Source: Roseiarcus sp963721905
GTDB taxonomy: Bacteria > Pseudomonadota > Alphaproteobacteria > Rhizobiales > Beijerinckiaceae
Assembly: GCA_963721905.1 (NCBI GenBank)
Contig: CAVRMF010000005.1
Span: 1-64,000 of the forward strand
DNA: 64,000 nt
Direction of reading: 5' to 3'
This document shows, one piece after another, positions 20,225-29,367 of the stretch. Each line of letters opens with the position of its first letter. Position 1 is the first letter of the stretch. Under the pieces are notes generated by a model. The model searched no databases. It had not been told where the DNA came from and worked only from the letters and a program-made list of their open reading frames with translations. Made by a program: the position numbers and the translations under genes.

Positions 20225-21764
20225 TTCTACTGTGTCACGACGATCCTCGATAGGGTGGTCGTTGTGGCATAGGTGGTCGAGCTGGGAAGGCTTGGCAACA
20301 CGGGCAGCGCAAGAGGGTTCGGGCCAGCGCGACCGTGAGTTGTCTTCGGATTGTCGCGATCGAGTTTTCGATATGCCGTTCGGGTCGGATCGGCGGCGCC
20401 TCGGGGTCTGGGACGGGTGGATATGTGAGATGTTTGGCGCCGCCGGGGGCCCGAGGGGGGAATCGCCGCTCGTTCGCGGATAAGGAATCCATAAGCGGCG
20501 ATGCACAGAGTTGCGTGATGATGGAAGCCGCGCCAGCTTCGCCCTTCGAAATGGGCGAGGCCGAGTTCGCTTTTGAGTTCCTCGTAGTCGCGCTCGATGC
20601 GCCAGCGCAATTTGGCCGTGTCGACGAGAACGTCGATGGGCGTGTCTTCGGGCAGGGTCGAAAGCCAGTATTTCGTCGGTTCTTTTTCGCCCTCGGGCCA
20701 TTCGATGAGAAGCCATTCCAGCGGATGGGGCGTCGAAACCTTCCAGTCCCGCGAAGCCGGCCGAATCCGCACGGCCGCGAAGCGCGAAGACAAGATTTCG
20801 TTAGAGCCCTCCCGCCATGGAACGATGCGCCAAGCCTCCTCGGGAAGCCTCCTCGCCAGTGTCTTGGCGGAAACAGGGATATGTTCGCCGTCGCGGCGCA
20901 TGCGCGATGGCGGGCGGCCCCGCCCGCTCCAGGGTTTGGGCGGCAGCGGTTCGGCGCCGGGGGGCCAGACGCTCAGCGTCGACTGCACGCCGACTACATA
21001 GGCCAAACCGCTGGCCGTGACGTCGGAGCGGAACGCGCCGTCGGCGCCATACCCAGCGTCGGCCAGCAAGACGCCCGGAGCGACGCCTGCTGCCAGCGCG
21101 GTCCTGATCTGAGCGAGGGCGATCTCCGGTTTGGTCCGGAATTTCACTTCATCCGGGACACGAACCTTCTTGCGCCGCGCCTCGTCCCCAGCCCAATCTT
21201 CCGGCAGATACAGCCGATAGGCGATCGGCAGGCTGGCGGTGTGATTGGCGATCGAAAGCGTCACCGCGATCTGACAATTGTCGGTCTTGCCGAGCCGCCC
21301 GCAATATTGCCGCGCGACGCCCACCGAATGAACGCCTTTCTTCGCGAAGCCCGTGTCGTCGACAATCCACGCCTCGATCTTCCCTTGCGCCTCGATCGCC
21401 GACAGGACGAGTTCGCGCACTTTGGCCAGAACCGCCTCATCCGACCAAGCCGCCTGACCGACCAGATGCAGAAGCGATTGATGCTTGGCCGAAACCCGAG
21501 CAGGCGCAACGACCGCCGCCATCGGCTCCACGCTCTTGCGTTCACCGGGCATCAACAGGCCAACGCAATAATCCTTGAGAGGCCCCGCCCGGTCCCCGCG
21601 CCCCACAACTGTCGTCAAGGCATCGACATAATCAGCAAAACGCGCTTCACTCGATTGCGCCAAAGGCTCCATTGTCCCCGCCATTCGCCGTTCAGCCGAA
21701 GCCGAATCAGCAAAATAGCAAATCCAAAGGCGCCACGAATTTGCGAAAACGTGACTCAGTAGAA
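20225..21764 (-). mobile_element. Intact IS701-family insertion sequence with CTAA target duplication
   Basis: Terminal inverted repeats ttctactgtgtcacg (20225-20239) and cgtgactcagtagaa (21750-21764) differ at one position. The tetranucleotide ctaa occurs immediately outside both ends (20221-20224, 21765-21768), fitting the YTAR-type 4-bp duplication of IS701. Clean ends and an intact gene indicate a recent insertion. Confidence 0.85.
20227..21684 (-). CDS. IS701-family transposase
   Basis: 485 residues, intact. DDE-superfamily endonuclease motifs: EAWIVDDTGFAKKGVHSVGV (first Asp), GVLLADAGYGADGAFRSDV (second Asp) and LRWRIERDYEELKSELGLAH (Glu). The C-terminal ERAAIPPSGPRRRQ tail is common to this family. 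The stop codon lies inside the right terminal repeat. The start at 21684 (MAGTMEPLAQ...) has a second Met four codons later. Confidence 0.88.
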   Translation of the reverse strand: MAGTMEPLAQSSEARFADYVDALTTVVGRGDRAGPLKDYCVGLLMPGERKSVEPMAAVVAPARVSAKHQSLLHLVGQAAWSDEAVLAKVRELVLSAIEAQGKIEAWIVDDTGFAKKGVHSVGVARQYCGRLGKTDNCQIAVTLSIANHTASLPIAYRLYLPEDWAGDEARRKKVRVPDEVKFRTKPEIALAQIRTALAAGVAPGVLLADAGYGADGAFRSDVTASGLAYVVGVQSTLSVWPPGAEPLPPKPWSGRGRPPSRMRRDGEHIPVSAKTLARRLPEEAWRIVPWREGSNEILSSRFAAVRIRPASRDWKVSTPHPLEWLLIEWPEGEKEPTKYWLSTLPEDTPIDVLVDTAKLRWRIERDYEELKSELGLAHFEGRSWRGFHHHATLCIAAYGFLIRERAAIPPSGPRRRQTSHISTRPRPRGAADPTRTAYRKLDRDNPKTTHGRAGPNPLALPVLPSLPSSTTYATTTTLSRIVVTQ

Positions 21765-21791
21765 CTAAGAGGGCGGTGCAGAAGGAGCCTC

Positions 21792-22286
21792 ATGACGATC
21801 GCATACATCTTCGGAGCGGCTATCGTCGGCGTCGTGGTTTCGGGCTCTCCGTCGGCCGCCGAGACTTTGACCACGCATCGCCTCCCTTCGGCCCTGGCAG
21901 TTGAAGCGGCCAGTGAAGCAATCGCCGCGTGTGCGAGACAAGGATTTCACGAGACCGCCGTCGTGGTCGACGCCGACGGCGTGACAATCGTGACGTTACG
22001 GGGGGACGGCACTGGTGCACACAGCCTCGATAGCGCCTATGACAAGGCTTACACCGCCGCCTCGTTTAAGAATGACACGCTGGCTTTGGCTGAACGCGCC
22101 AAAGGAGAGGATTCGATCGCACCCCTTTCAAAGCTGCCCCATGTCATGTTCTTCGGCGGCGGCGTTGCTATCAAACTCGCAGATGAGACCATTGGCGCGA
22201 TCGGCGCCGCGGGCGCCCCAGGGGCCAAATTGGATGATGGTTGCGCCCGCGCCGGCCTCGAGAAAATCCGCGATCGTCTGGAATAG
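21792..22286 (+). CDS. GlcG/HbpS family protein with signal peptide
   Basis: 164 residues. An N-terminal signal peptide (IFGAAIVGVVVSGSPSAAET) is followed by the compact GlcG/HbpS (DUF336) domain: ALAVEAASEAIAACARQGFH, VVVDADGVTIVTLRGDG, and the C-terminal GGGVAIKLADETIGAIGAAG. Relatives bind haem or act as unknown accessory proteins of glycolate and other loci; this one is probably periplasmic. ATG 21792 is preceded by agaagga. The IS701 ends 27 bp upstream, so its original promoter region may have been altered. Confidence 0.82.
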   Translation: MTIAYIFGAAIVGVVVSGSPSAAETLTTHRLPSALAVEAASEAIAACARQGFHETAVVVDADGVTIVTLRGDGTGAHSLDSAYDKAYTAASFKNDTLALAERAKGEDSIAPLSKLPHVMFFGGGVAIKLADETIGAIGAAGAPGAKLDDGCARAGLEKIRDRLE

Positions 22287-22364
22287 CGCCGCCTGCGCGA
22301 GAACGGTTCTGCTTCCGTCAAATCGCGCCATCCTCTAGCGAGGCCGCGAAGGGCGGCAGCCGGC

Positions 22365-23045
22365 TCAGCTCGCTGCCCAATCTCCATCCGGCTGACGCGC
22401 CAGCATGGGCGTTTCGAAGACAGCCGTCATTCGCCCAGGCCAGAACTTGCCGGCCTCTCTCAGGCGACTTTTCCAGTGCTCGGTCTGAAGCATCGCCGCG
22501 CCGAGGACGACGGGTGCGATTCCGCAAACCATCATCAGATCAATTCCGGCCGCCATCGAGACGCCACTTGAAATCACATCGTCGACAAGCGCGATCCTCG
22601 TGCCTTCCAGGAGCGGCAGAGTCCGCGGATCCACGTAGAGCCGCTTTCGATGACCAGGTGATGTGATCGACGAGAGCGGAACGGACAGGTCCTCTTCGTA
22701 CCAGAATTTGCGCGACGTTCCGAGCGGGACGTACCGCGCGTGGCCCAACTTCTTCGCGACAGCGCTAGCGACGGTCAGCCCGAGTGTTGGGAGTCCGACT
22801 ATGACCTCCGGATCGAAGGACGCGAGTTCCGCGGCAAGTCCTTCGGCGATCGCGTCTTGCACCGCGAAGCTCGCCTGGTTGATGATAAGCGAAGCGAGCG
22901 CATGCTCGCCGTCCGGAAGCGGCCGGATCGGCAGGAGAATCTGGCGGCCGTCACGAAGCTTTGCAGGGAAACAGTCGCTGTAGCAGCCCTCCGACCGGAA
23001 GGAAACTGGTGGATAGATTTGTTGCCAGAACTCGTGCGGCAGCAT
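22365..23045 (-). CDS. Phosphoribosyltransferase family protein
   Basis: 226 residues from ATG 23045 (MLPHEFWQQIYPP). The PRPP-binding motif RIALVDDVISSGVSMAAG lies at about residues 148-165, with the upstream beta-strand EVIVGLPTLGLTVASAVAKK. A hood insert (FWYEEDLSVPLSSITSPGHR) resembles that of purine phosphoribosyltransferases. It would join a base to PRPP; the base is not predictable. It diverges from the M20 gene, whose start is 80 bp away. It is not the standard apt or hpt gene. Confidence 0.75.
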   Translation of the reverse strand: MLPHEFWQQIYPPVSFRSEGCYSDCFPAKLRDGRQILLPIRPLPDGEHALASLIINQASFAVQDAIAEGLAAELASFDPEVIVGLPTLGLTVASAVAKKLGHARYVPLGTSRKFWYEEDLSVPLSSITSPGHRKRLYVDPRTLPLLEGTRIALVDDVISSGVSMAAGIDLMMVCGIAPVVLGAAMLQTEHWKSRLREAGKFWPGRMTAVFETPMLARQPDGDWAAS

Positions 23046-23125
23046 GCCTTGTCGGTTCTCCGATGAAATATTTATTGTGGTCTGACTGGAAAGATGCCGG
23101 CAGAGCGAATCTGCGTTTATAGAAG

Positions 23126-23905
23126 GTGACTGCGCAATCAAGGCCTACGGGCAGCCACCATGCCCCGTTGTCCAGACACAACCAAGTCCGAAACTTTCCT
23201 GCCTGTCCCAAAGATATCGCTTCCGATTTGAATTACCTCAGCGAGTTGCGGCGGGATCTTCACGCGCATCCCGAACTTGGATTCGAGGAGATGCGGAGCA
23301 GCGAGATTGTGGCGACACTCCTGGAAAAGGCGTGGCTCGAGGTGCGCGGCGGTCTCGCGGGTACCGGCGTCGTTGGGACATTGCGAGCCGGCAACGGTTC
23401 ACGAGCGATCGAGATGCGCGCCGACATGGACGCGCTTGCCACGGCGAAGACAACGGACCGCCCGCATAAGCCGACCGCGGATGGTAAGATGCATGCCTGC
23501 GGGCACGACGGACATACAGCCATGCTCCTCGGCGCGGCCCGCCATCTTGCCGCAACGCGCAGATTTTCGGGCGTCGCGCATTTCATTTTCCAGCCTGCAG
23601 AGGAGGGTCGCGGCGGCGCGAAGCGCATGGTGGAGGACGGGTTGTTCGATCTCTTCCCGTGCGACGCCGTCTACGGGCTCCACAACATGCCCGGTCTTGC
23701 AACGAACGAAATGGCTGTCGTCGAGGGTCCACAGCTCGCCTCCTCCGACAGCTGGCGACTGACGCTGCGAGGCGCCGGCACGCACGGGGCGAAACCGCAC
23801 CTCGGCAAGGATCCCGTCACCGCCGCTGCGACATTCCTCTCCGCTCTGCAAACGATCATCGGGCGGATCCTAGATCCCCTACAGCCTGCCGTCGTCAGCG
23901 CCTGA
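23126..23905 (+). pseudogene. M20-family amidohydrolase (hippurate hydrolase-like), 3'-truncated
   Basis: Reads as M20D amidohydrolase: SELRRDLHAHPELGFEE, the metal-binding KMHACGHDGHTAMLLGAAR, FQPAEEGRGGAKRM, and the dimerisation-domain start ASSDSWRLTLRGAGTHGAKP. Family members have about 380-400 residues; this stops after 259. The sequence past the stop stays in frame (SLQAGTLGAI), as if TGA replaced a TGC Cys codon. It then runs into the 3' end of the ABC ATPase gene. The last metal ligand and the rest of the catalytic domain are missing, so it is probably inactive. Confidence 0.75.
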
Positions 23906-23930
23906 TCTCTTCAGGCCGGCACATTGGGAG

Positions 23931-24959
23931 CTATCCGAAGCGCTGAAGCGGCACCGCATTAGACACCGGTAGGTCAAAGCGCACGCTGGCGCCGAGAGCG
24001 TGCGTCGGCAAGTGGGCGCTTGCCTCGACCTTGATGAATCCAAGGGGCGTGTCCAGCAGATATTGACGCGTTCCGCCAGCGAAGGACACGCCTCGCACGC
24101 TTCCCTCGAAAGGACCGCCCCCCAGTTCCACCATTGACGGACGCCACGCAAGTCCCTTCGCTTCACGCGGGATCGCGCCGCGCAGCGCGAAGCGCCCGGT
24201 CTCAGTGTCCAATTCCCCGGCGTGCACCCTGAAGACGTTCTCGAAACCGACGAAATCAGCGACGAACGCCGAATTCGGACGATTATAAATCTCTTCAGGA
24301 GTGCCGATCTGTTCGATCGTCCCATTGAGCATGACAACGATGCGGTCGGCCAGAGCCAGCGCCTCGGCCTGGTCGTGAGTGACGAAGATCATTGTCACGC
24401 CGGTCTCCTTCTGGACCCGCTGCAGCTCCGTGCGCATTTCGAGACGAAGGCGAGCGTCGAGATTGGAAAGGGGTTCGTCGAGCAGGAGAACCTTTGGCTC
24501 CATGACCATGGACCGGGCGAGCGCGACGCGCTGCTGCTGGCCCCCCGAGAGTTCCTCGGGTTTGCGAGCCGCGAAAGAAGATAGACCCACCGTCTTCAGG
24601 CCGGACTGGACCCGATCTCCCAGCTCCTTCCCACGCATTCCCTTCAGCCGCAGCCCGAAGGCGACATTCTCGAAGACCGTGAGGTGCGGAAAAAGGGCAT
24701 AGGATTGAAAGACGAGGCCGACGGCCCGCTTGTTGGCGGAGACGCGCGTGATGTCCCGGGTATCGAGACGAATGTGCCCCGAGACCGGCGCGAGAAGACC
24801 GGCGATCGCCCGCATGGTCGTGGTCTTGCCACAGCCCGACGGGCCAAGCAGGGCGACAAGCTCCCCCTGTTTTATCGCAAGGTCCAGCCGATCGACAGCA
24901 ACCGTCTTCCCATAAGCGAGTGTCAGCTGTTCAAGCGAAAGATACGCGGACTCAGACAT
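23931..24959 (-). CDS. ABC transporter ATP-binding protein, polyamine/Fe3+/2-aminoethylphosphonate type
   Basis: 342 residues. Walker A GPSGCGKTT, Q-loop FQSYALFP, signature LSGGQQQRVALARS, Walker B VLLLDEPLSNLDARLR, H-loop VTHDQAEA, then a C-terminal TOBE domain from about residue 270. It powers import at the inner membrane. It is the last gene of a four-gene operon (substrate-binding protein, two permeases, ATPase) and overlaps the permease stop by 8 bp. Confidence 0.92.
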   Translation of the reverse strand: MSESAYLSLEQLTLAYGKTVAVDRLDLAIKQGELVALLGPSGCGKTTTMRAIAGLLAPVSGHIRLDTRDITRVSANKRAVGLVFQSYALFPHLTVFENVAFGLRLKGMRGKELGDRVQSGLKTVGLSSFAARKPEELSGGQQQRVALARSMVMEPKVLLLDEPLSNLDARLRLEMRTELQRVQKETGVTMIFVTHDQAEALALADRIVVMLNGTIEQIGTPEEIYNRPNSAFVADFVGFENVFRVHAGELDTETGRFALRGAIPREAKGLAWRPSMVELGGGPFEGSVRGVSFAGGTRQYLLDTPLGFIKVEASAHLPTHALGASVRFDLPVSNAVPLQRFG

Positions 24960-25731
24960 AGCGGGAAAACCCGATGAAGCGTTCGGCCAGAAACACGATG
25001 CCGATCGACAGGAAGGCCAACAGCGACGAGAGAGCGGCGACGGACGGATCGTAAGTGCGCTCCATATAACCGAGCATGTCGATCGGCAGCGTTTGGACGC
25101 CGGGGCCCGACAGGAAGAGCGAGACTGGAACCTGATTGAAGCTGGTCACGAAGCCGAGGATGAATGCGGCTAGAATGCCATTGCGGATGTTCGGCAGGAT
25201 CACCCGGAAGAAAGCGCCAAGCCGGCTGGAGCCTAGGAGAACCGCGGCTTCTTCAATGTCAGATCGCAAATTGTCGAGACTGGCGGAGACCACACGCACG
25301 CCATAGGGCAGAACGAGCGCGGTATGGGCGAGAAACAGCGCCATCACCACGTTGATTCCGAAGGGTGCGACGAGGTATCGCAGAAGCGCCAGACCAACGA
25401 TAATTCCCGGCACGATGATCGGCGACGAAACGATCGCCCGCACGGTTTCTGCGAAAGGCAGACTATAGCGGGACATCGCGTAGGACGCGGGTATCCCGAG
25501 GAGGAGGGCCGCAAGCGTGGCGAAGACCGCGAGGAACATCGACAGCGCGAAGCTCGACTGGAAACTCCGCTCCGCGAAGACTTTAGCCACCCAACGGAAA
25601 GAGAAGCCCTGAGGCGGAAAGGCGAGCGTGTCACCCGCCGAAAGCGAGGCGGCGACGATGACGACGAACGGCCCGACGAGAAAGGCGACAAGGAGCGCCA
25701 GCACGACGACGGACGGGAATTGCGATTTCAT
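24952..25731 (-). CDS. ABC transporter permease, PotC type
   Basis: 259 residues with about six membrane helices. The EAA loop (DNLRSDIEEAAVLLGSSRLG then AFFRVILPNI) contacts the ATPase. It forms a heterodimeric channel with the upstream permease; their genes overlap by 4 bp, and this gene overlaps the ATPase gene by 8 bp. Substrate as for the operon: polyamine-like or a related small solute. Confidence 0.9.
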   Translation of the reverse strand: MKSQFPSVVVLALLVAFLVGPFVVIVAASLSAGDTLAFPPQGFSFRWVAKVFAERSFQSSFALSMFLAVFATLAALLLGIPASYAMSRYSLPFAETVRAIVSSPIIVPGIIVGLALLRYLVAPFGINVVMALFLAHTALVLPYGVRVVSASLDNLRSDIEEAAVLLGSSRLGAFFRVILPNIRNGILAAFILGFVTSFNQVPVSLFLSGPGVQTLPIDMLGYMERTYDPSVAALSSLLAFLSIGIVFLAERFIGFSRYV

Positions 25732-26555
25732 TTGCGGTTCTTCGCGGTCGCGATCCGCTTGAGCAACAGGTTCGCGCCGAAGCTCATAACGATCAGGATG
25801 AATGCAATGACGCTTGCCGAAACGAGATCGTTGGCGATTGTCACGCGCTGATAGAGCAGCGTGACAAGGGTGAGCACTTTCGAGCCGCCAAGGATCGCGG
25901 GCGTTATGTACGCTGTGACCGAGCCGGCAAATACCAGCGTTCCGCCGGTGACCAGCCCCTCCCGGGTGAGCGGCAGGACAACCTTGACGAAGATCTGCAG
26001 CCAGTTTGCTCCGAGCACGCGAGCCGCCGGAATGACGTCATTCGGCATGTTTTCCAGGGCGCTGACCAGCGAGATCACCATCAACGGCAAGAACAGCTGC
26101 AGAAGACCGATGAAGACGGCGGTCTGGGTGAAGAGAACGCGGACCGGCTCGTCGGTCAGGCCGAGCAGAATGAGCGCTTTGTTGACGATGCCGGTCCGGC
26201 CGAGAATAACGAGCCACGCATAGGTGCGCGCGACCGGCGAGATCATCAGCGGCAAGACGACGAGACCGATCATCCGGCTCTTGCCTGCAGCAGGAAGGTC
26301 GACGATAGCGAAGGCCGAGGCATAGCCGATGACGCCGGCCACTGCGGTCACGAGGGCGCCCAGCCCGAGGGTCCGCCAGAGAACAAGGCGGTTGAGCGGG
26401 TCGGCGAAGAAGCGCTGATAGGCCTGCATGCTCCAGTGACCATCAATGTGCAGGCCTGCCGACAACAGCACGATCACCGGCAGTACGAAGACCAACGCCG
26501 CGAATATCGCGCTCGGCAAGGCCAGCGCCAGGGCCTCGGCCCGGTTCTGAAACAC
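25728..26555 (-). CDS. ABC transporter permease, PotB type
   Basis: 275 residues, six predicted helices. The EAA loop is ENMPNDVIPAARVLGANWLQ followed by IFVKVVLPLT. It is the partner of the PotC-type permease. Its start is about 85 bp downstream of the substrate-binding protein gene. Confidence 0.9.
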   Translation of the reverse strand: MFQNRAEALALALPSAIFAALVFVLPVIVLLSAGLHIDGHWSMQAYQRFFADPLNRLVLWRTLGLGALVTAVAGVIGYASAFAIVDLPAAGKSRMIGLVVLPLMISPVARTYAWLVILGRTGIVNKALILLGLTDEPVRVLFTQTAVFIGLLQLFLPLMVISLVSALENMPNDVIPAARVLGANWLQIFVKVVLPLTREGLVTGGTLVFAGSVTAYITPAILGGSKVLTLVTLLYQRVTIANDLVSASVIAFILIVMSFGANLLLKRIATAKNRK

Positions 26556-26640
26556 AACGGTCTTCCCGTTTCGAGGACGGCGGAGCCGTCAATTTGGGCC
26601 CGCTTCATGCCTTAAGCAGGAGCGCGACAGGCGATTCAGG

Positions 26641-27663
26641 CTATTGTTCGACCTTGGCGTTCCACTCGTTGAGCCACTTATCCCGGTTGGCAAGTTCGAC
26701 CGCGGAGGGAATGAGCTTCACGCTCTCGGCCGTGTCCGCGCCGTAGGTAATGTTGGCCGCCACCTCCGGCGAGACCTTGACGTCTTTGTTCGCGGGGCTG
26801 TCCACCAGAGCGTCTGCGAGATCCGTCTGCACCTTGGTCGACAACCAGAAGTCCATCAGCTGGAGAGCCAGTTCGCGGTTCTTCGATCCTTTGGTGACGA
26901 CCATGACGTTCAGCCCACCCGTCTGGCCTTCCTTGGGCGTCGCCCACCGGATCGGAACATCGAGCTTGCGTAGCGCCGCCCATGTGAAACGTCCGATCGG
27001 CGCCGCCCAAATTTCATCCTGCTCCATGAGCTGAACGAGTTGCGAGGACCGGTTATAGAAGGTGACGATGTCGTTGCGATGCTCGCCGACAGCGTCGATG
27101 GGCGCCTTGAGGTCAGGCGTGTCTTTGCCCATCGCCAGACCGAGCATGTAGAGCACCGGCGGTCCCTGATTGGTGGTGATGTTGGGCAACGCAACGCGCC
27201 CTGCGAGCTGCTTCGAAAGCAAATCGTCCCATGAGGTGATCTTCACCTTGTCGGAGCGATAAGCGATCGACGTCGCATAGAAAGTGTAACCGACGCTCAT
27301 GCCGTCGTGATTGGGGTCCTTGGCGAAGTCGTAGAGCCTGGCGTAATTGCTCAGCTTCGACGTATCGATCTCGTCGACAAGCCCCTGGCGCGCGGCGGAC
27401 ATTGCGTCTGCCGTCGACATCACCGCCATGTCGATGACGGGATCGGCTTTGTTGACCTCCATCTTCGCCAGACGCTCGGCGCTGTTGCCGGTCTCGACGA
27501 CGAGCTTGCATCCGCACTCCTTCTCGAAGGGCTGATAGACGATCTTGTCGTAGGCGTCCTGCGCGAACGCATAAACTGAGATCGTCAGCGTGCGTTCCTG
27601 CGCCTGGGCCGTGGCGCCAGCCATAAGCAGCGCGGCCGCCGTCGCCAGAATTCGATCTTTCAT
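26641..27663 (-). CDS. Periplasmic solute-binding protein of polyamine-type ABC importer
   Basis: 340 residues with signal peptide MKDRILATAAALLMAGATAQ-AQ. The extracellular solute-binding family 1/PotD-like fold starts with RTLTISVYAFAQDAYDKIVY. Two cysteines (ECGC) lie near residue 52. ATG 27663 is preceded by gaaagga and is preferred to an upstream in-frame start at 27729, which would put 22 residues before the signal peptide. The ligand is unknown. The upstream region is only about 75 bp from the broken end of an IS1182 remnant, so native promoter elements may have been lost. Confidence 0.88.
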   Translation of the reverse strand: MKDRILATAAALLMAGATAQAQERTLTISVYAFAQDAYDKIVYQPFEKECGCKLVVETGNSAERLAKMEVNKADPVIDMAVMSTADAMSAARQGLVDEIDTSKLSNYARLYDFAKDPNHDGMSVGYTFYATSIAYRSDKVKITSWDDLLSKQLAGRVALPNITTNQGPPVLYMLGLAMGKDTPDLKAPIDAVGEHRNDIVTFYNRSSQLVQLMEQDEIWAAPIGRFTWAALRKLDVPIRWATPKEGQTGGLNVMVVTKGSKNRELALQLMDFWLSTKVQTDLADALVDSPANKDVKVSPEVAANITYGADTAESVKLIPSAVELANRDKWLNEWNAKVEQ

Positions 27664-27729
27664 GCGCTGTGTTCTCCTTTCGAAGATTGTAGTCGCCGAC
27701 ACTCGGCGAGACGGAAGAAGTGCGGACAA

Positions 27730-28781
27730 TCAACTCACGTGTCGTGGTTTCGCGACGTTCGCCGCGCTGAAATAGCCCGTATCCGCCAGCAGGCATTCGG
27801 GCTTGCCCAGTTCGTCGGCAAGAGCCTCGATCTTGTCCAGCATCGGTTCGAGTTGCTGCTTGTCGTTGGGCGTCTGGCTCACGGCGCTCGCCACCACCAG
27901 CAGACTTCCCGCCGCCACCGCGGCCTGGGCGTTGTAGCATTGATCGAAGCCGCCGCCGGCCACCGGCATGATGCGCAACTCCTCGTCGGTCAGGTTGATC
28001 TGGTCGTTCGGGCGCGGCCCCTCGACCGGAGGTTCGGGAGGCTTGCCGCGGGGCTTTTTCCCGCTCCTCTCCGCCTTCGCCTGCCGCGCCGCGAGCTTGG
28101 CTTCGTGCTCCGCCTGCTCGCGCGCATGGCGTTCCTTGGCCCGCGCCTCGATCTTCGCCCGAGCCTCGGCCAGCTTGCGCAACCGCTCCTCGCGCCGCGC
28201 CAGTTCGTCCGGTATCGACATGCCGTCGGGAATGTCCGCCGCGTCGGCCGCTTCGGCCTTGGCCATCAGATCGGCGACTTCGGCTTTCAACTGCGCCTCG
28301 ATCTTGCCGGCGTGTTCATAAGACAGCGCACTGTGCCGGCTGGCGTTGGCATAAATTTCGTGCCGTCCAGCGCCACCGTCCCCATCTTCAGAACGCCCAT
28401 CTCCCGCGCCAGCAGCAGCACTTGAGCGAACAGAGCTTCGATCTCCGCGAGAAAGCGGCGTCTGAAGGTCGCGATCGTGTCGTGGTCGGGATGATCGTTG
28501 GCCGCGATGAACCGGAACGCCACCGAGTCATAGGTCGCACGCTCCAACTTGCGGCTCGAAAACACCCCTGTCGCATAGCCGTAAACCAGAAGGCCCAGCA
28601 GCATTCGCGGATGATACGACGCCGACCCGGAACCGCGGTAACTGCCGCTCATCGCCCGAAGATCGAGCCCTTCGACAACCTCCACGACAAATCGCGCCAG
28701 ATGTTTCTCGGGAAGCCATTCGTCGACCGAGGGAGGCAGCAAGAACCCTGTCTCGCGATCGATCGTCCGAAAATTGCTCAT
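27730..28781 (-). pseudogene. IS1182-family transposase, frameshifted and 3'-truncated
   Basis: The N-terminus MSNFRTIDRETGFLLPPSVD and VYGYATGVFSSRKLERATYD are IS1182-like. The frame is lost near 28340, just after LDGTKF. It resumes as LKAEVADLMAKAEAADAADI, through a charged coiled region (about 28030-28200) and into the DDE core (CYNAQAAVAAGSLLVVASAV; CLLADTGYFSAANVAK). Homology stops near 27748, so the last third and the right end are gone. It is distinct in sequence from the IS1182 copy at 461-2038. Confidence 0.85.
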
Positions 28782-28811
28782 CAAAAACGCCCGCCGCCCT
28801 GCCCGAATCAA

Positions 28812-29367
28812 TGCCTGATTCTAGCGTAATCGCAGGCGAGGCGTTAAGTCCGACAGGCTGCTAGATACCTACGCGGTCGCCGACCCGACGGCAAAGCTGA
28901 GATTGCTCTTCCCAAAGGTGCGCACGCTGGACCTGCGAGCGGGTATTGGCGGGGGTTCGCGCCCAGTATGCGGAGCTCTTCGTCGGTCGTTCGCCGGAAC
29001 TGAACATCATTGGGTCGCAGGTGCGACGCCACCCAGCATTGCCGAAAGCCAGTGGTCCTCGCGCTGACGAGGCGACGCGCAGCGGTAATGAAGTCCTCGC
29101 GTTTGACCTCCAGTGGGTGATGGCGATGCGTTGGCCGCCGACGTTCGGATTTTTTGGGAAGCTGATCTTCATCCCTTTCAAAGAGCAGGTCTGGGCCGCA
29201 GCGGAGGTTGGAGGCAGTTCGTTCGAACCTGTTTCCGAGGATTTGCGCGCCGAAACAGTTCCGGCTTGCAAGGGCGTCCAAATTCCGCAAGTTTCAATCG
29301 AAACCGGTGGCCCTCCAGCGATTGTGCGCTGGAACCAATCGGAACGCTACTTCAGCGGGAGGAACGC
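28812..29367. other. Intergenic stretch upstream of the first Liv cluster
   Basis: About 555 bp. Open frames occur on both strands but none has recognisable protein sequence or a ribosome site. It presumably holds the promoter of the Liv operon and decayed DNA next to the IS1182 remnant. Confidence 0.4.
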
